64,000 nucleotides of DNA from Nostocales cyanobacterium HT-58-2 (GTDB lineage: Bacteria > Cyanobacteriota > Cyanobacteriia > Cyanobacteriales > Nostocaceae): NCBI GenBank assembly GCA_002163975.1, contig CP019636.1:3483001-3547000 (forward strand). Reading direction: 5' to 3'. Below the pieces are notes generated by a model that saw only the letters and a program-made list of their open reading frames with translations, was not told the DNA's origin and did not search any database. Both the position numbers and the translations under genes were made by a program. This document shows positions 53,604 to 62,313 of the stretch, in pieces. Each line of letters opens with the position of its first letter. The first letter of the stretch is position 1.

Positions 53604-55349
53604 TCAATCAAGTGGCAGAGAAATAACTGCTTGCGCTTGTTCATACAAAGATTTAGCTGCTAAATGTTTTGCTGTTTTCTTAGTGGAATGAGTCCCCTCA
53701 CCAATGAATTGTTGATCATTCCACTGAACAACACATTGACAAGTAAAAGTATTGTTGGTCTGACTAAAAGAATAAACTGGATACTCCCACTTCATGGAAT
53801 CACTGATTTCTTGCAGCAATCCAATATAGTTGATAACTAAATCAGGCGCAGGAGGAGGCGGTGCTTTCACTTCTTGTGAGGTGTGTACGCGCTCCTCTGG
53901 GTTGACCAATTCTGAGTGTACGTAGGCACTCAAAAACAGAACCGCTGCTTTGTTTTTGGCAACTTGTTTACTTGAGCCTACTGCCCCTATTTTATGCGTT
54001 AAAGTAGTCCCATCAATGCTTACCACATACCAGCATTTGTACGGCGAGGGCTCCTCATAAATGCACTCAAGCTGTTTCCAAGAGTTATCCGTTTGAAACT
54101 TGATTAACAAAACGGATGGGGCTTCTTGCTCTTTTGATTCTAAGTAAGAGAGCGCAGCTTTTTTAAGATCTAGAAAGGATGAGTGAAAAATAATTTGAAA
54201 TAAATCAATCCTAGCAATTGTCTCTGCTTCTATCCTCCGTTTGACCTCTGGAAAAATATCTTCTTCATTTCCTACTGAAATGACGTATTTCAAGACCCTA
54301 CTAAATTCCTTGGTTCCTAAATCTTTTAATGTGTCAGTATTTAAAACCGCTTCTTGATATTCTTGTTGATGGCGAGCTTTAAAGTAGCTATTTTTTTCTT
54401 CTTGTATCTGAACTTTGTATTGATTGATATGTTGAGCAATGGCTGCCAGTTCAGAATGAGTATAAGGCATTTGAGTTGAGTGCAAATAAGCCTTTATAAT
54501 CCGATGGTTGATGAGGTCTGCGTATCTGCGAATAGGTGAGGTGAAATGGCAGTAACACGGTAGTGCTAAAGCAAAATGTCCAGTCAAAGTAGGGCTATAA
54601 ACTGCCTTCTCCATCCAGTTTGTCAGCAGCGATTGTAAGTAGGATGGCGAAGCAAAGCCAGAAAGCGCTTGTAATATCTTTTGTCGCTCAGGAGCAATTG
54701 GTTTCGGGTTATGATTGCGGAATAAAAGATTTATGCCCTGTTGAGCCATAAACTGGGCGATCGCCCAATTCGCCAAAATCATAAACTCGGCAATCACTTG
54801 TTGACTTTTATACTGAACTGCTGCAATCTTATTGTCCTCAGTGATTGTAAAGTTTTCTCCCAAAGGAATTGCGATTGCCCCTGAGTTTTGGCGCTGTGAA
54901 CTCAGTTTCTGTGCCCACAGATAACACTGGACTAATTCTCTATGCAAATAGGCGTCCGCATCCTTTACCGCCTGATCTGCACTGGCATATGTCAATCTTT
55001 TGAGGCTAATTAACTCTGATTCAAAAACCTCTACCCGTTCCAGTGCTGCATCTTCTCCAAGATGGCAACGCACTGTAATTGTGTCCCGTGCAGCTTTTTC
55101 TAGCAAGCTAAGACGATCTTCCGATAACTGCCTTGGTAGCATCGGGGAAGTGCCTTGTGCAAGATAGCGGGTTTCCACCTTAGAGTAGGCGCGTGTGTCA
55201 TTGTAGCCGCCTTTAATGACGTGCTCTGCCACATCAGCAATCGAAATAGATAGAATTACCCCGCGCTCACCATTTTCAATCCAAATGGCGTCGTCTAAGT
55301 CTTTTGAGGTTTCCCCGTCGATGGTGAAACCAAAAACTTGCCGTCTCAT
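53604..55349 (-). CDS. RNB-domain exoribonuclease fused to two dsRNA-binding domains
   Basis: 581 residues. The protein starts almost at the RNB catalytic motif: DGETSKDLDDAIWI has the Asp residues D11, D17, D19 and D20. HFTSPIRRYADLINHRII (~265-285) completes the RNB domain, which degrades RNA 3'-5'. It lacks the cold-shock domains before and the S1 domain after RNB found in RNase R and II. Instead residues ~400-460 and ~500-570 look like two double-stranded RNA-binding domains; each ends with the basic helix typical of the fold (GSSKQVAKNKAAVLFL; STKKTAKHLAAKSLYEQA). A role in structured or double-stranded RNA decay is inferred. Confidence 0.82.
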   Translation of the reverse strand: MRRQVFGFTIDGETSKDLDDAIWIENGERGVILSISIADVAEHVIKGGYNDTRAYSKVETRYLAQGTSPMLPRQLSEDRLSLLEKAARDTITVRCHLGEDAALERVEVFESELISLKRLTYASADQAVKDADAYLHRELVQCYLWAQKLSSQRQNSGAIAIPLGENFTITEDNKIAAVQYKSQQVIAEFMILANWAIAQFMAQQGINLLFRNHNPKPIAPERQKILQALSGFASPSYLQSLLTNWMEKAVYSPTLTGHFALALPCYCHFTSPIRRYADLINHRIIKAYLHSTQMPYTHSELAAIAQHINQYKVQIQEEKNSYFKARHQQEYQEAVLNTDTLKDLGTKEFSRVLKYVISVGNEEDIFPEVKRRIEAETIARIDLFQIIFHSSFLDLKKAALSYLESKEQEAPSVLLIKFQTDNSWKQLECIYEEPSPYKCWYVVSIDGTTLTHKIGAVGSSKQVAKNKAAVLFLSAYVHSELVNPEERVHTSQEVKAPPPPAPDLVINYIGLLQEISDSMKWEYPVYSFSQTNNTFTCQCVVQWNDQQFIGEGTHSTKKTAKHLAAKSLYEQAQAVISLPLD

Positions 55350-55593
55350 GAGTTATTATTTACACTGTGGTATTTTACTAAAAAAGTACTGAACAACAGG
55401 TGCTGAATCAAGAAAGCTGACTCAGTACTTGTTACTTAGAACTGTTTTAGCGAGTTCATTTTAACTAGGATTTATCTAAGTGTCATCCGTATGTTGACGC
55501 TCTGACAAGAAAACGCGGGGACGCAGGGACACGGAGACGCGGGGAGTTTTAAAGCTTCCAACTATACTTATCTGTTAGTACAAGGTTTTTTTA

Positions 55594-55750
55594 CTAGGAA
55601 AGCCCAACCTCAATCACTTCACCCGGAGCGATTGTATTGAGTGCACCATAAACGGCTGATATCAGCGGAACTAAATTGGAAAGACGGTTGCTAGGTGCTA
55701 CGAGAACAACGACTGCAACTCCAGCCTGTTGCAAGTTTTGTTGATACCTT
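55594..55750 (-). pseudogene. C-terminal gene fragment (toxin/PIN-like?), 5' end lost
   Basis: Minus-strand reading gives YQQNLQQAGVAVVVLVAPSN, then RLSNLVPLISAVYGALNTIA, PGEVIEVGLS and a stop. The strong beta-helix-beta pattern looks like a real C-terminus, similar to small PIN/DUF5615-neighbourhood proteins. The upstream residues come from the hairpin of an IS605-like remnant (55757-55810), so the gene was cut there. Confidence 0.45.
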
Positions 55751-55756
55751 GACGCT

Positions 55757-56225
55757 CCCACGGCTTCATACCACATTTCGCTTCGCTCCAATGTGGTATA
55801 AAGCCGTGGGATTCTTGGTTCATCGACGTACCTTCAAACTATCTATCTCTTGCGAGCAGTCCTCAAACCAAAAACCCGTTCTATTGAACCAAGTTTTGAG
55901 CTTGATTTAGATAGCCCCAGAGGGCTTCATCATCCCCAAGCGTTAGGTACTTGTAGACAGTGCTTTAGAAGCTGGTTGTGTCATTTCCCTGGTTTTCGTG
56001 CGCCCCACGATACCTTAATTTCTGAAATTATTTTGCTTTTTCTGGATTTGGTTTGTGTTAGAAACTCTGGCTATGTTTTAACTCGACTTCGCCACCGAGC
56101 AGCAAGTATTGTTATTCGACCACGGAGTGGGGTACTGTCTGCCAAAAGGCTCAACCCTATTTGCCGGACACTCTGTCTTGGACTTTCACCTGTCGCTCTC
56201 ATTAGTATAGTACCAAGAACTAAAG
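55757..56225. mobile_element. IS200/IS605-like remnant with long hairpin
   Basis: A nearly perfect 21-bp stem starts CCCACGGCTT...ATACCACATT and closes at AAGCCGTGGG (55757-55810), followed by GATTCTTGGTTCATCG. The following ~400 bp are partly similar to 17.8-18.0 kb (GTGCGCCCCACG, CCCCAAGCG) and contain no complete transposase. Hairpin ends followed by GATTCTTGG suggest the edge of a tnpB-type element whose gene is gone. Confidence 0.4.
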
Positions 56226-56235
56226 AGTCGCGAAC

Positions 56236-56598
56236 ATGGGCAAGAAAAGATTGAAGAACGTACCTATTTTGTATGAAGGAATTAAGAAGAAGCGATCTAT
56301 TGGATTAACGGACACAGCCTATCAAAACCTTCAAGAAGCGGCGGCGGCTGAGAAACTCTGTTTGTCTGAATTCGTTGAAACATGGTCACGGCAGCTAAAG
56401 CTACAACGCATTCATGAGTCAGCACTGAAGGAGGGTTTCCAACGCCAGATGCTCCACTTGGGGAAACACGCCAGGTGCTACAACGCGGGGAACCCGCGCA
56501 ACGCACTGGCTCCCCAAGACCGCACTGGCTCCTCCGTAGGTGTCTGGCGTCCCCACACCTTCAAGGTGTGGGCTTTCTGCTTTCATTGCTGTAACTAG
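56236..56598 (+). CDS. Small ribbon-helix-helix-like protein with repeat-derived C-terminus
   Basis: 120 residues. The first ~70 look like a CopG/RHH-type DNA-binding protein (KKRSIGLTDTAYQNLQEAAAAEKLCLSEFVETW), often found beside IS605-like elements or as antitoxins. From about residue 75 the frame runs through a dispersed repeat (CAACGCGGGGAACCCGCGC) and a hairpin (56552-56572), so the Cys/Gly/Arg-rich tail is probably non-native and the gene's 3' end has been replaced. Start ATG with weak upstream signal (GCGAAC). Function not established. Confidence 0.5.
   Translation: MGKKRLKNVPILYEGIKKKRSIGLTDTAYQNLQEAAAAEKLCLSEFVETWSRQLKLQRIHESALKEGFQRQMLHLGKHARCYNAGNPRNALAPQDRTGSSVGVWRPHTFKVWAFCFHCCN
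56552..56572 (+). terminator. Hairpin at the 3' end of the RHH-like gene
   Basis: CCCACACCTT-C-AAGGTGTGGG, perfect 10-bp arms, followed by CTTTCTGCTTTC. It may terminate, or be the end hairpin of an IS605-like element. Confidence 0.45.
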
Positions 56599-56612
56599 CA
56601 ACTGATTGAAAG

Positions 56613-56667
56613 ACAAAAAAAAGGAGAACCACTTGGGCAGCTCTCCAGATTATCAGGGTGCATCTAC
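56613..56667 (-). ncRNA. Predicted ~55-nt small RNA, copy 4 (distant locus)
   Basis: Minus strand: TATACT at 56680-56675, GTAGATGCACCCTGATAATC from 56667, hairpin GGAGAGC/GTTCTCC, then eight T. GAGGGG-N5-CCCCTC lies at 56694-56710 over the -35 region, as in copies 1 and 2 but with a different 5-base loop. In the hairpin stem a G-T pair replaces G-C, so pairing is kept. It is between the RHH-like gene and gatB, 51 kb from the other copies. Confidence 0.65.
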
Positions 56668-56804
56668 TTAGCACAGTATATCTTTTTCGCCATGAGGGGT
56701 GAAACCCCTCTTTTTTGATTTTTTGCTAAAGATAGTGTAAAGGAATTTCAAGAAAATGCTCAGTGGAACCAATAGAGACGTTGCATACAACGTCTCTAGA
56801 GAAT

Positions 56805-58280
56805 TTAGCCGTTCAGCTTCTTCTCCACCAATTGGTTCGTGAGTTTAGGATCTGCGAGTTTGTTGGTCTTTTTCAGAACTTGCCCGACAAAGAAGCCTTT
56901 GAGGTTGGTGTTACCGCCGCGATACTTCTCTAGTTCTTTGGGATTGGCAGCAATGACTTCATCAATGATGGATTCCAGTACACTAGGATCGGTGATGAGT
57001 TCCTTGCCTTTAAATAATTCTTCAGGAGAACGGCCGTTCAACAACTCTGGAAGCTTCTCTTTGGCTATGGCGTTGCTGATTTTCCCTTTGTCAATCCGAG
57101 TGATGACATCAGCTAGATTGGTGGGTGTCAGGGCAATTTCGGTGATGTTGAGTTTATTTTTGTTGAGGTAGGCGGCGACATCCTGAGTAATCCAGTTAGC
57201 AGCAGCTTTAGGATTTGCCCCAGCAGCAATCACCGCTTCAAAATACTCAGCAGTAGCACGTTCTTCTGTTAACACCCGTGCATCATAGGCAGTTAGCCCT
57301 AACTCACTTTCATAATGATGGCGTTTCTGGGCTGGGAGTTCAGGAAGTTGACTGCGCCACTCTTGTAATTGTTCTTGTGAAACCTCAATGGGAGCTAAAT
57401 CTGGTTCAGGGAAGTAGCGGTAATCGCTAGAACCTTCTTTTGTCCGCATACTAATTGTACGTTGAGAGCCTTCTTCCCACAGACGAGTCTCTTGGATAAT
57501 GCGTTCGCCTGCTTCTACGGCTGCAATTTGCCGTTCAATTTCGTATTCAATCGCCCGTTGAATGGCGTTGAACGAGTTCATGTTTTTGATTTCGACTTTG
57601 GTGCCAAATTCCTTTTGTCCCACAGGACGTACGGAAATATTCACATCGCAGCGCAGAGAACCTTCTTGCATATTGCCATCGCTGACGCCAAGGTAGCGTA
57701 AAATTCGACGCAACTCTTGAGCATATTCAGCAGCTTCTTGTCCAGAACGCAAATCGGGTTCAGAGACAATTTCCACCAAAGGCACGCCAGCCCGATTGTA
57801 ATCTACTAGAGAGTAGGTGGAACCAGAAAGGCGATCGCTTCCCGCATGTACCAATTTGCCTGCATCTTCCTCCATGTGTAGGCGTGTGATGCCAATCTTT
57901 TTGCGAACAGGGTTACCATCAGCATCTACCAATTCAATTTCTAACCAGCCATGTTCAGCGATGGGCAGGTCATACTGAGAAATTTGGTAATTTTTGGGTA
58001 AGTCAGGATAGAAATATTGCTTGCGGTCAAATTTGCTATATTTGGCAATCTGGCAATTTAACGCCAAACCCGCTTTAACAGCGTATTCTAGGACTTTTTC
58101 ATTCAGTACGGGCAAAACGCCAGGTAAACCCATGCAAACCGGGTCAATGTTAGTATTTGGGTCAGCACCAAATGCCGTAGAGCTAGTGGAGAAAATTTTG
58201 GTGTTGGTGCTGAGTTGACAATGGGTTTCCAGACCGATAATTGCCTCGTACTCAGTTTTTACTGGAGCAGCAGAAGTCAT
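56805..58280 (-). CDS. gatB: Asp-tRNA(Asn)/Glu-tRNA(Gln) amidotransferase subunit B
   Basis: 491 residues. The kinase-like domain starts YEAIIGLETHCQLSTNTKIFS, the hallmark GLExHxQL motif. Family blocks include VCMGLPGVLPVLN, FDRKQYFYPDLPKNYQISQYD, LHMEEDAGKLVH, and VDYNRAGVPLVEIVSEPD. The C-terminal GatB/YqeY tRNA-binding domain is complete (FFVGQVLKKTNKLADPKLTNQLV). With GatA and GatC it converts misacylated Glu-tRNA(Gln) to Gln-tRNA(Gln); those genes are elsewhere, as usual in cyanobacteria. Housekeeping gene. Confidence 0.97.
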   Translation of the reverse strand: MTSAAPVKTEYEAIIGLETHCQLSTNTKIFSTSSTAFGADPNTNIDPVCMGLPGVLPVLNEKVLEYAVKAGLALNCQIAKYSKFDRKQYFYPDLPKNYQISQYDLPIAEHGWLEIELVDADGNPVRKKIGITRLHMEEDAGKLVHAGSDRLSGSTYSLVDYNRAGVPLVEIVSEPDLRSGQEAAEYAQELRRILRYLGVSDGNMQEGSLRCDVNISVRPVGQKEFGTKVEIKNMNSFNAIQRAIEYEIERQIAAVEAGERIIQETRLWEEGSQRTISMRTKEGSSDYRYFPEPDLAPIEVSQEQLQEWRSQLPELPAQKRHHYESELGLTAYDARVLTEERATAEYFEAVIAAGANPKAAANWITQDVAAYLNKNKLNITEIALTPTNLADVITRIDKGKISNAIAKEKLPELLNGRSPEELFKGKELITDPSVLESIIDEVIAANPKELEKYRGGNTNLKGFFVGQVLKKTNKLADPKLTNQLVEKKLNG

Positions 58281-58424
58281 AAAATCACAAATTTGGCATA
58301 ATTCTTCTTTAGGGTACTATTTTAGCTTTGTCGCGACTTGTCCTCGACAAGATCAGCGGTACGTTTTACCCCATTGACTTTGCTGATGGCTGTTTGTATT
58401 CGGCGGGCGTTTTGGTGGTAAAAA

Positions 58425-58922
58425 TCATTTGCCCCCAGCTGTGATATGAGTTAAGGTGCTGAAGTTGTTGGGGTCTACCTCATAAGCAGCACCAAAGCCA
58501 ATGACAAAACGACCTTGGATTGGTATGAGCTTAAAAATCCGGAAGTCTGGCAAATCTCGCAATAGCTGAATCATTTCTCCGAAACGCGCTTCAAAGCGAT
58601 CCACAATTTGGTTCCAAACTTCGGTATCGCGTTCTATTAAAGTCGCTGTACAGTCAAAAGTCAGGCGACGACGAGCAAAGATTTGTTTGGTTTGAGACTC
58701 ATCCTCAATAAATAATACGCCTGCTCTGGGCACCGCATGAAGATTTTGAGTGTGGCTAGAAAGACCACTGACATAGATGTAGATATTTTTACTTTCATCC
58801 ATGACAAAAGGAGCATAGCTGGCATTGGGAATACCATCTGCACTCACGGTGCTGATAACGAGGCTTTGGAAAAGGTCGGTGAAGCCTTGATAGGCGGCGA
58901 GGGCGGTTTCAAATTGGGACAT
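58425..58922 (-). CDS. HugZ-like FMN/haem-binding split-barrel protein
   Basis: 165 residues from the ATG at 58922 (MSQFETALAAYQGFTDLFQS); an upstream start at 58958 is possible. The pyridoxamine 5'-phosphate oxidase-like split barrel is visible: SLVISTVSADGIPNASYAPFVMD, NIYIYVSGLSSHTQNL, AGVLFIEDESQTKQIFARRRLTFDCTATLI. PIQGRFVIGFGAAYEVDP near the end is typical of the HugZ (haem utilisation) group, which binds or degrades haem. The specific reaction in cyanobacteria is not known. It lies between gatB and the GG-leader peptide. Confidence 0.8.
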   Translation of the reverse strand: MSQFETALAAYQGFTDLFQSLVISTVSADGIPNASYAPFVMDESKNIYIYVSGLSSHTQNLHAVPRAGVLFIEDESQTKQIFARRRLTFDCTATLIERDTEVWNQIVDRFEARFGEMIQLLRDLPDFRIFKLIPIQGRFVIGFGAAYEVDPNNFSTLTHITAGGK

Positions 58923-58958
58923 AGATGATACGACTTTTACATTCTTTAATTGTCCCAC

Positions 58959-59402
58959 TTTTGTATTTTAGTCAATAGGCTAAAGTGGCATGCGATCGCC
59001 TAAAAAAAATCATTTCTGAAAGCCGCCACTACGTCTATATTTAAGTCTTTCTAGGAAAGGTCGATTGAAGCTGAAGTACTAACTATATTGATATGAAATT
59101 GATACAGCGGTTTGCATTTTGATTGAGGTACACTTTTTCAAGTCAAGAGCCAGACATAGAACAACTTTTACTCCTGACTTCTGACTCCTAAATTCTGCTG
59201 TATAACCTTCACTTATTCTATAAGGCTCGAAAGCTAATTGTGTTGTAGCTTGGACTGATAAGACTTGCTAACTTGCAGAGGCGTGGGGTGTGAAGTGCCT
59301 TAATTATGGTGAATTTTAAGCTTGCTAAAGTGAACAAATGAAAGGGTAGTAGATGCCCCTTCGTTAAGCGCATATATGACGATAGCAGCGCAAAAACCCT
59401 AA
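58959..59402. other. Intergenic, no gene seen
   Basis: A HIP1 site near 58992 and AT-rich sequence. No ORF with a ribosome site on either strand. Confidence 0.5.
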
Positions 59403-59603
59403 CTATCTAAATAAGAAGTCATACAAATCTAATACTCCATCTTCGCCAAAAATCTCGTCTCCAACTAGTCGTCCGACATTTCCAGTTTCCTTGCCGACCC
59501 CTGAAACAAAACCTGATGCTGTACCACCGACTACAGTTGTCAATTCTGCGTCGGAAAGTTCCTCAAACAGGTCGTCTTGTAAATCAACAATTTTTATAGT
59601 CAT
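59403..59603 (-). CDS. Double-glycine leader peptide precursor (bacteriocin/RiPP-like)
   Basis: 66 residues from the ATG at 59603, three bases behind AGGGGG; an upstream ATG at 59618 contains that ribosome site and is less likely. The leader MTIKIVDLQDDLFEELSDAE, then LTTVVGG, is a classical GG-type: conserved acidic/hydrophobic ELSDAEL before the Gly-Gly cleaved by C39-peptidase ABC transporters. The core of ~39 residues is Gly-rich, then acidic (GDEIFGEDGVLDLYDFLF), with no Cys. No transporter or modifying enzyme is nearby, so it is an orphan precursor. Bioactivity unknown. Confidence 0.7.
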   Translation of the reverse strand: MTIKIVDLQDDLFEELSDAELTTVVGGTASGFVSGVGKETGNVGRLVGDEIFGEDGVLDLYDFLFR

Positions 59604-59977
59604 AAGCCCCCTAGACATCTATGACGAAATGTTTTGTACGTAAAAATTTTTATACAATTAGTTTGAATTGTCAATCTCCTGACAGGAGGTTGACAGACAG
59701 CTAAAATCATGATTCTATATGGTTAAATAATTATTTTTCAAAAGTTAAATAATGACAACTGTATGCATCGACCTATGCAAACTGCCTACCTCACTTCTTG
59801 CACTCATTGAATTATTGCAATTTTTGTAAAGTGGACACTGCCTACTATGTAAAAATAAGGTTTTGAGCAAACCTCAGGCAGTGCCCACCCTATAGTTATT
59901 GAGAATAATGCAAGATTTCAGCTATAGACTTCAATCTAATGTCACGCCCATATCAGAACTGTAAACTGAGTTTTTTC
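59604..59977. other. Intergenic with a long inverted repeat
   Basis: At 59831-59889, GTGGACACTGCCT and AGGCAGTGCCCAC form the arms of an imperfect stem enclosing GGTTTTGAGCAAACC. It looks like a small palindromic element. Otherwise AT-rich. Confidence 0.5.
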
Positions 59978-60343
59978 TTAAAGTTCGGTATTTTTTGGTT
60001 CAACTTTTGGAATGATTTGACTTGGATGAGTATTGCCTGGACGAATGATAGAACTTTCTTGATTTAGCAACTGTTTTTGTATTTGAGTTGGCAAATTTTC
60101 ATCAATTTTGAGTAATTCATTTGAAAAAATGTATTTTTCTCGGATCAAATTTTGAATTTCTCTTTCAAAGGCTTCTCGTCCTTCCTTGAAGAATCTTTCT
60201 GAAGACCTAGGCTGGATATCTATAGTATTCGGAAACTCTTGAGCTTGAGCAGGAAGAGTTGATTTAGTTAGAAAGACGATTGAAATAACCAGTAAAAAAG
60301 TAGATGCAAACCTAATAGCTATATATTGAATTGTTTTCTTCAT
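59978..60343 (-). CDS. Secreted hypothetical protein
   Basis: 121 residues from the ATG at 60343, behind GGGAGTGAG. Sec signal peptide (MKKTIQYIAIRFASTFLLVI; cleavage near PAQAQ-E), then a charged, mostly helical region (SERFFKEGREAFEREIQNLI) and a Pro/Ser-rich tail. No recognised domain. The signal plus short helical body suggests a periplasmic protein. An upstream in-frame ATG at 60373 is less likely. It lies downstream of the AMIN-beta-lactamase-like gene on the same strand but is separated by 203 bp. Confidence 0.6.
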   Translation of the reverse strand: MKKTIQYIAIRFASTFLLVISIVFLTKSTLPAQAQEFPNTIDIQPRSSERFFKEGREAFEREIQNLIREKYIFSNELLKIDENLPTQIQKQLLNQESSIIRPGNTHPSQIIPKVEPKNTEL

Positions 60344-60546
60344 AATTCTCACTCCCTCATAAACATTCATCACATGAGAGAAGTTACGTTATTTTCCTAT
60401 ATAACTATTTTACTTTATATTTTATAGTTGCCCAGAAATAAAGTGATAACAATAACAGATTTAGTCTAGAATCTATCAAACATACTCATGACAAGAACTT
60501 TCTAGAAGCAACCGTCATGAGAAATGTTTGACTGTGGATTAAGCCA

Positions 60547-61857
60547 TCAAGGCAGACGACTATATTTAGGTTGGTCTAGATAGCCATAAACCAGTTTAGA
60601 AACTTGACTAATAAAGACTTTTGCTCTTGTGTCACCAAAAGGTCTTTTCACCAGTATGCCTGCCAAGTAACGCTTCCCGGATGGTAACTCGATGATACCT
60701 GCATCTCCCAGGAGAACTCCAAGAGTTCCTGTTTTATGAGCAATGACTGCACCTTTACCAAGACCAGATGGCAGTAATCCTTTATTTTCAACACGACGCA
60801 TGATTGCTAAAGCTTGGGAGCGGCTTGTACTAGTTAGTAACTTATTATTTGTAATTAGCGCTGATAGTCTTACCAAATCTTTAGGACTGGTTGTATTGGT
60901 TCCTTTAAAGTCTCCCAATAGATTACGAATCACAGTGTTTTGCAGTCCCCAACTGCGAAACCGCTCATTTAATTTAGCCTTACCACCTAGACGGTCAATA
61001 ATCATATTGGTAGCGGTATTGTCACTGATAGTGATCATCTTTGTGGCAGTGTCTAAAACACTCAGTCGGGTTCCTACAGGTTTGAATTGCAAGACGCCTG
61101 AACCTTCAGCCTCAGCTTTCAAGTCACGCCGCAGCACTAAGGTTTCATTCAGCTTGACTCTGCCTGCATCAACTTCCTGAAACAAAGCCACCAGAATAGG
61201 AAACTTAATAGTGCTAGCTGCTGGAAAGACTTTTTCCCCATTGAAGTCTAAATAATTGCCTGTATCCAAATCTAGGAAAAACATTCCTGGTGAGAGAAAG
61301 CTGTAGCGTGTTACCAATGTTTTGAGTTGAGAGTTAAGTTGCGACAACTCCTTGCCTAACGATACAACTCCGGCAAACGAAGAAATAGCATTGATTGGGA
61401 CGGGAATTTGTTCTTCTCCCAACGACTTATTGCCGACATCTTGTGCTGGAGAATCAACCAAAGCTGCACGTTCAATAGAGGAGAATTTCACTATCCAATG
61501 TGAGGAAGAGTCTCCTTGAATCAGTAATTTTTCAGGGGAAACTGTATAACCTGGTGCTAATTCAACGACGAATCTGGTTGTTTGAGAGTCAACTTGTCCA
61601 ATCCGAATCTCTCGAACTGCTGACGCAAGATTTTTACGGATTGTATTTTCATCTAGATTAGTTGTTCCTGGTAAGTCAATGACAAGTCTCGTCGGGTTAT
61701 TAATTAAAAAAGCTTTTGGTTGTACTCCAGAATCAGTGGTTATATCTAGTTGATTTTGAACCGGGTCGAAATACCAAGATTGTAAGCGAGCCGCTTTTAC
61801 TGGAGAAGATAAAAGTACAATGCTAACGACGCTAACTAACAGAAAGCTAAATCTCAT
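60547..61857 (-). CDS. AMIN-domain plus class A beta-lactamase-like serine hydrolase
   Basis: 436 residues from the ATG at 61857, where the signal peptide begins (MRFSFLLVSVVSIVLLSSPV); earlier in-frame starts add 40 residues without a signal. Residues ~25-110 form an AMIN domain (LQSWYFDPVQNQLDITTDSG, RLVIDLPGT, IRIGQVDSQTTRFVVEL), a peptidoglycan/cell-envelope targeting module. The C-terminal half is a serine hydrolase: SxxK in AASTIKFPILVALF, SDN in ITISDNTATNM, KTG in HKTGTLGVLLGDAG. It could be a beta-lactamase or a peptidoglycan-acting enzyme; the fusion favours the latter. Confidence 0.85.
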   Translation of the reverse strand: MRFSFLLVSVVSIVLLSSPVKAARLQSWYFDPVQNQLDITTDSGVQPKAFLINNPTRLVIDLPGTTNLDENTIRKNLASAVREIRIGQVDSQTTRFVVELAPGYTVSPEKLLIQGDSSSHWIVKFSSIERAALVDSPAQDVGNKSLGEEQIPVPINAISSFAGVVSLGKELSQLNSQLKTLVTRYSFLSPGMFFLDLDTGNYLDFNGEKVFPAASTIKFPILVALFQEVDAGRVKLNETLVLRRDLKAEAEGSGVLQFKPVGTRLSVLDTATKMITISDNTATNMIIDRLGGKAKLNERFRSWGLQNTVIRNLLGDFKGTNTTSPKDLVRLSALITNNKLLTSTSRSQALAIMRRVENKGLLPSGLGKGAVIAHKTGTLGVLLGDAGIIELPSGKRYLAGILVKRPFGDTRAKVFISQVSKLVYGYLDQPKYSRLP

Positions 61858-61977
61858 CCGTGTGATTCTTGTGAGCGATAATAGAATTTGCTTGCACAAA
61901 TCTTCCAGTTTTTTATAGTCTTGTCCGGAAGAAAACTGCATCAGAGTGTAATTATTGCTAATTAGTTTTATCGCCAC

Positions 61978-62313
61978 AAGTGACGTTAGTCACATTTCAC
62001 TGAGCGCTACAGCTTCAATAATGCCTACTCGATACTGAAGTTTTTCGCAAAAACATTTGTTGGGAACATTGGGTTGAATTTGTCAGTCATTTAGGAAGTT
62101 GTCCTTGCTGTCTTGTTATGCGCAAGAAATCAAATCAAGAATCGCAACCGTGATGCGAAAGGAGTATGTTGTATCCACTCTAGTCAATGAATTCCAGATA
62201 AACACCTAGATAAAAACCCCCATCTTAACTTGTACAAGTCTCTCAAGAATTGAGAAAGTTTTAGATTGAGGGCATTGTATGATAAGTGATTGGCTAAATT
62301 CCGTGTTAGGCTC
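61978..62313. other. Intergenic, no gene seen
   Basis: Between the AMIN protein and hemN. Contains a short frame on the minus strand (62184-62375) overlapping the hemN 3' end, with no signal. Nothing else is recognisable. Confidence 0.45.
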
